A stretch of 64,000 bases of DNA from Tubulanus polymorphus. Its lineage: Eukaryota; Nemertea; Palaeonemertea; Tubulaniformes; Tubulanidae. The stretch covers positions 15,985,263 to 16,049,262 of the forward strand of contig NC_134028.1 of NCBI RefSeq assembly GCF_964204645.1, written 5' to 3'. The notes beneath the pieces were generated by a model. The model saw only the letters and a list, made by a program, of their open reading frames with translations. It was not told the origin of the DNA and searched no databases. Shown here one piece after another: positions 63,945 to 64,000 of this stretch (its first letter is position 1; every line of letters starts with the position of its first letter). Position numbers and translations under genes: made by a program.

Positions 63945-64000
63945 TTTCTTTCAACGATATGTCAGCAACCTCACAGCAGTGAAGCAACTTATCAGATACA

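Overview
The window is metazoan nuclear DNA, most likely from a marine invertebrate, loaded with nested mobile elements. The evidence is one host coding exon with a canonical splice acceptor (last exon of the exocyst gene EXOC7, 8233-8469), spliced transposon genes, tRNA-derived SINEs, and DIRS, BEL/Pao, LINE, hAT-like, MULE and Polinton relics. I cannot name the species.

Layout. 1-4820: decayed DIRS-type retrotransposon next to a possible hAT-like BED fragment. 4821-8232: intron or intergenic DNA with an inverted SINE pair (5023-5385) and a 619 bp MITE (7262-7880). 8233-8884: EXOC7 terminal exon and poly(A) signal. From 9062 on lies element A, a very AT-rich, Polinton/adintovirus-like provirus. 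Its first part (9062-13729) carries a protein-primed-type PolB and small genes. Its second part (27634-39227) carries membrane proteins, a capsid-like protein, a zinc-finger protein, a packaging ATPase, a retroviral-type integrase and an HNH nuclease. The parts are separated by element B (13730-27627), a second Polinton with different base composition and spliced genes. B is flanked by the 6 bp duplication GATCGG and splits a small gene of A. B is itself a giant inverted repeat: two ~6.5 kb arms, each with a PC4-like gene and a PolB gene, around an 837 bp spacer. The spacer holds the first 33 codons of a packaging ATPase and the zinc-finger first exon of PolB.

The second part of A and 3.5 kb of B are then repeated in mirror image. 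The arms 24130-39395 and 40505-55770 are both exactly 15,266 bp. They flank a 1.1 kb spacer with a decayed MULE transposase, and the MULE terminal inverted repeats form the innermost arms. The right arm ends abruptly at 55770 inside B's PolB and is fused in frame to a BEL/Pao zinc-knuckle/protease segment, giving a 502-codon chimeric frame (54917-56425).

56426-64000 is ordinary repeat-rich host DNA with a SINE, a LINE endonuclease, a small SH3/Tudor-like frame and a decayed hAT-like C-terminus. Almost every gene of A carries a stop or frameshift, and both complete-length B PolB copies are defective in different places. The locus is therefore a nested viral fossil with two generations of palindrome formation. 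An assembly artefact has to be excluded for the large palindrome.
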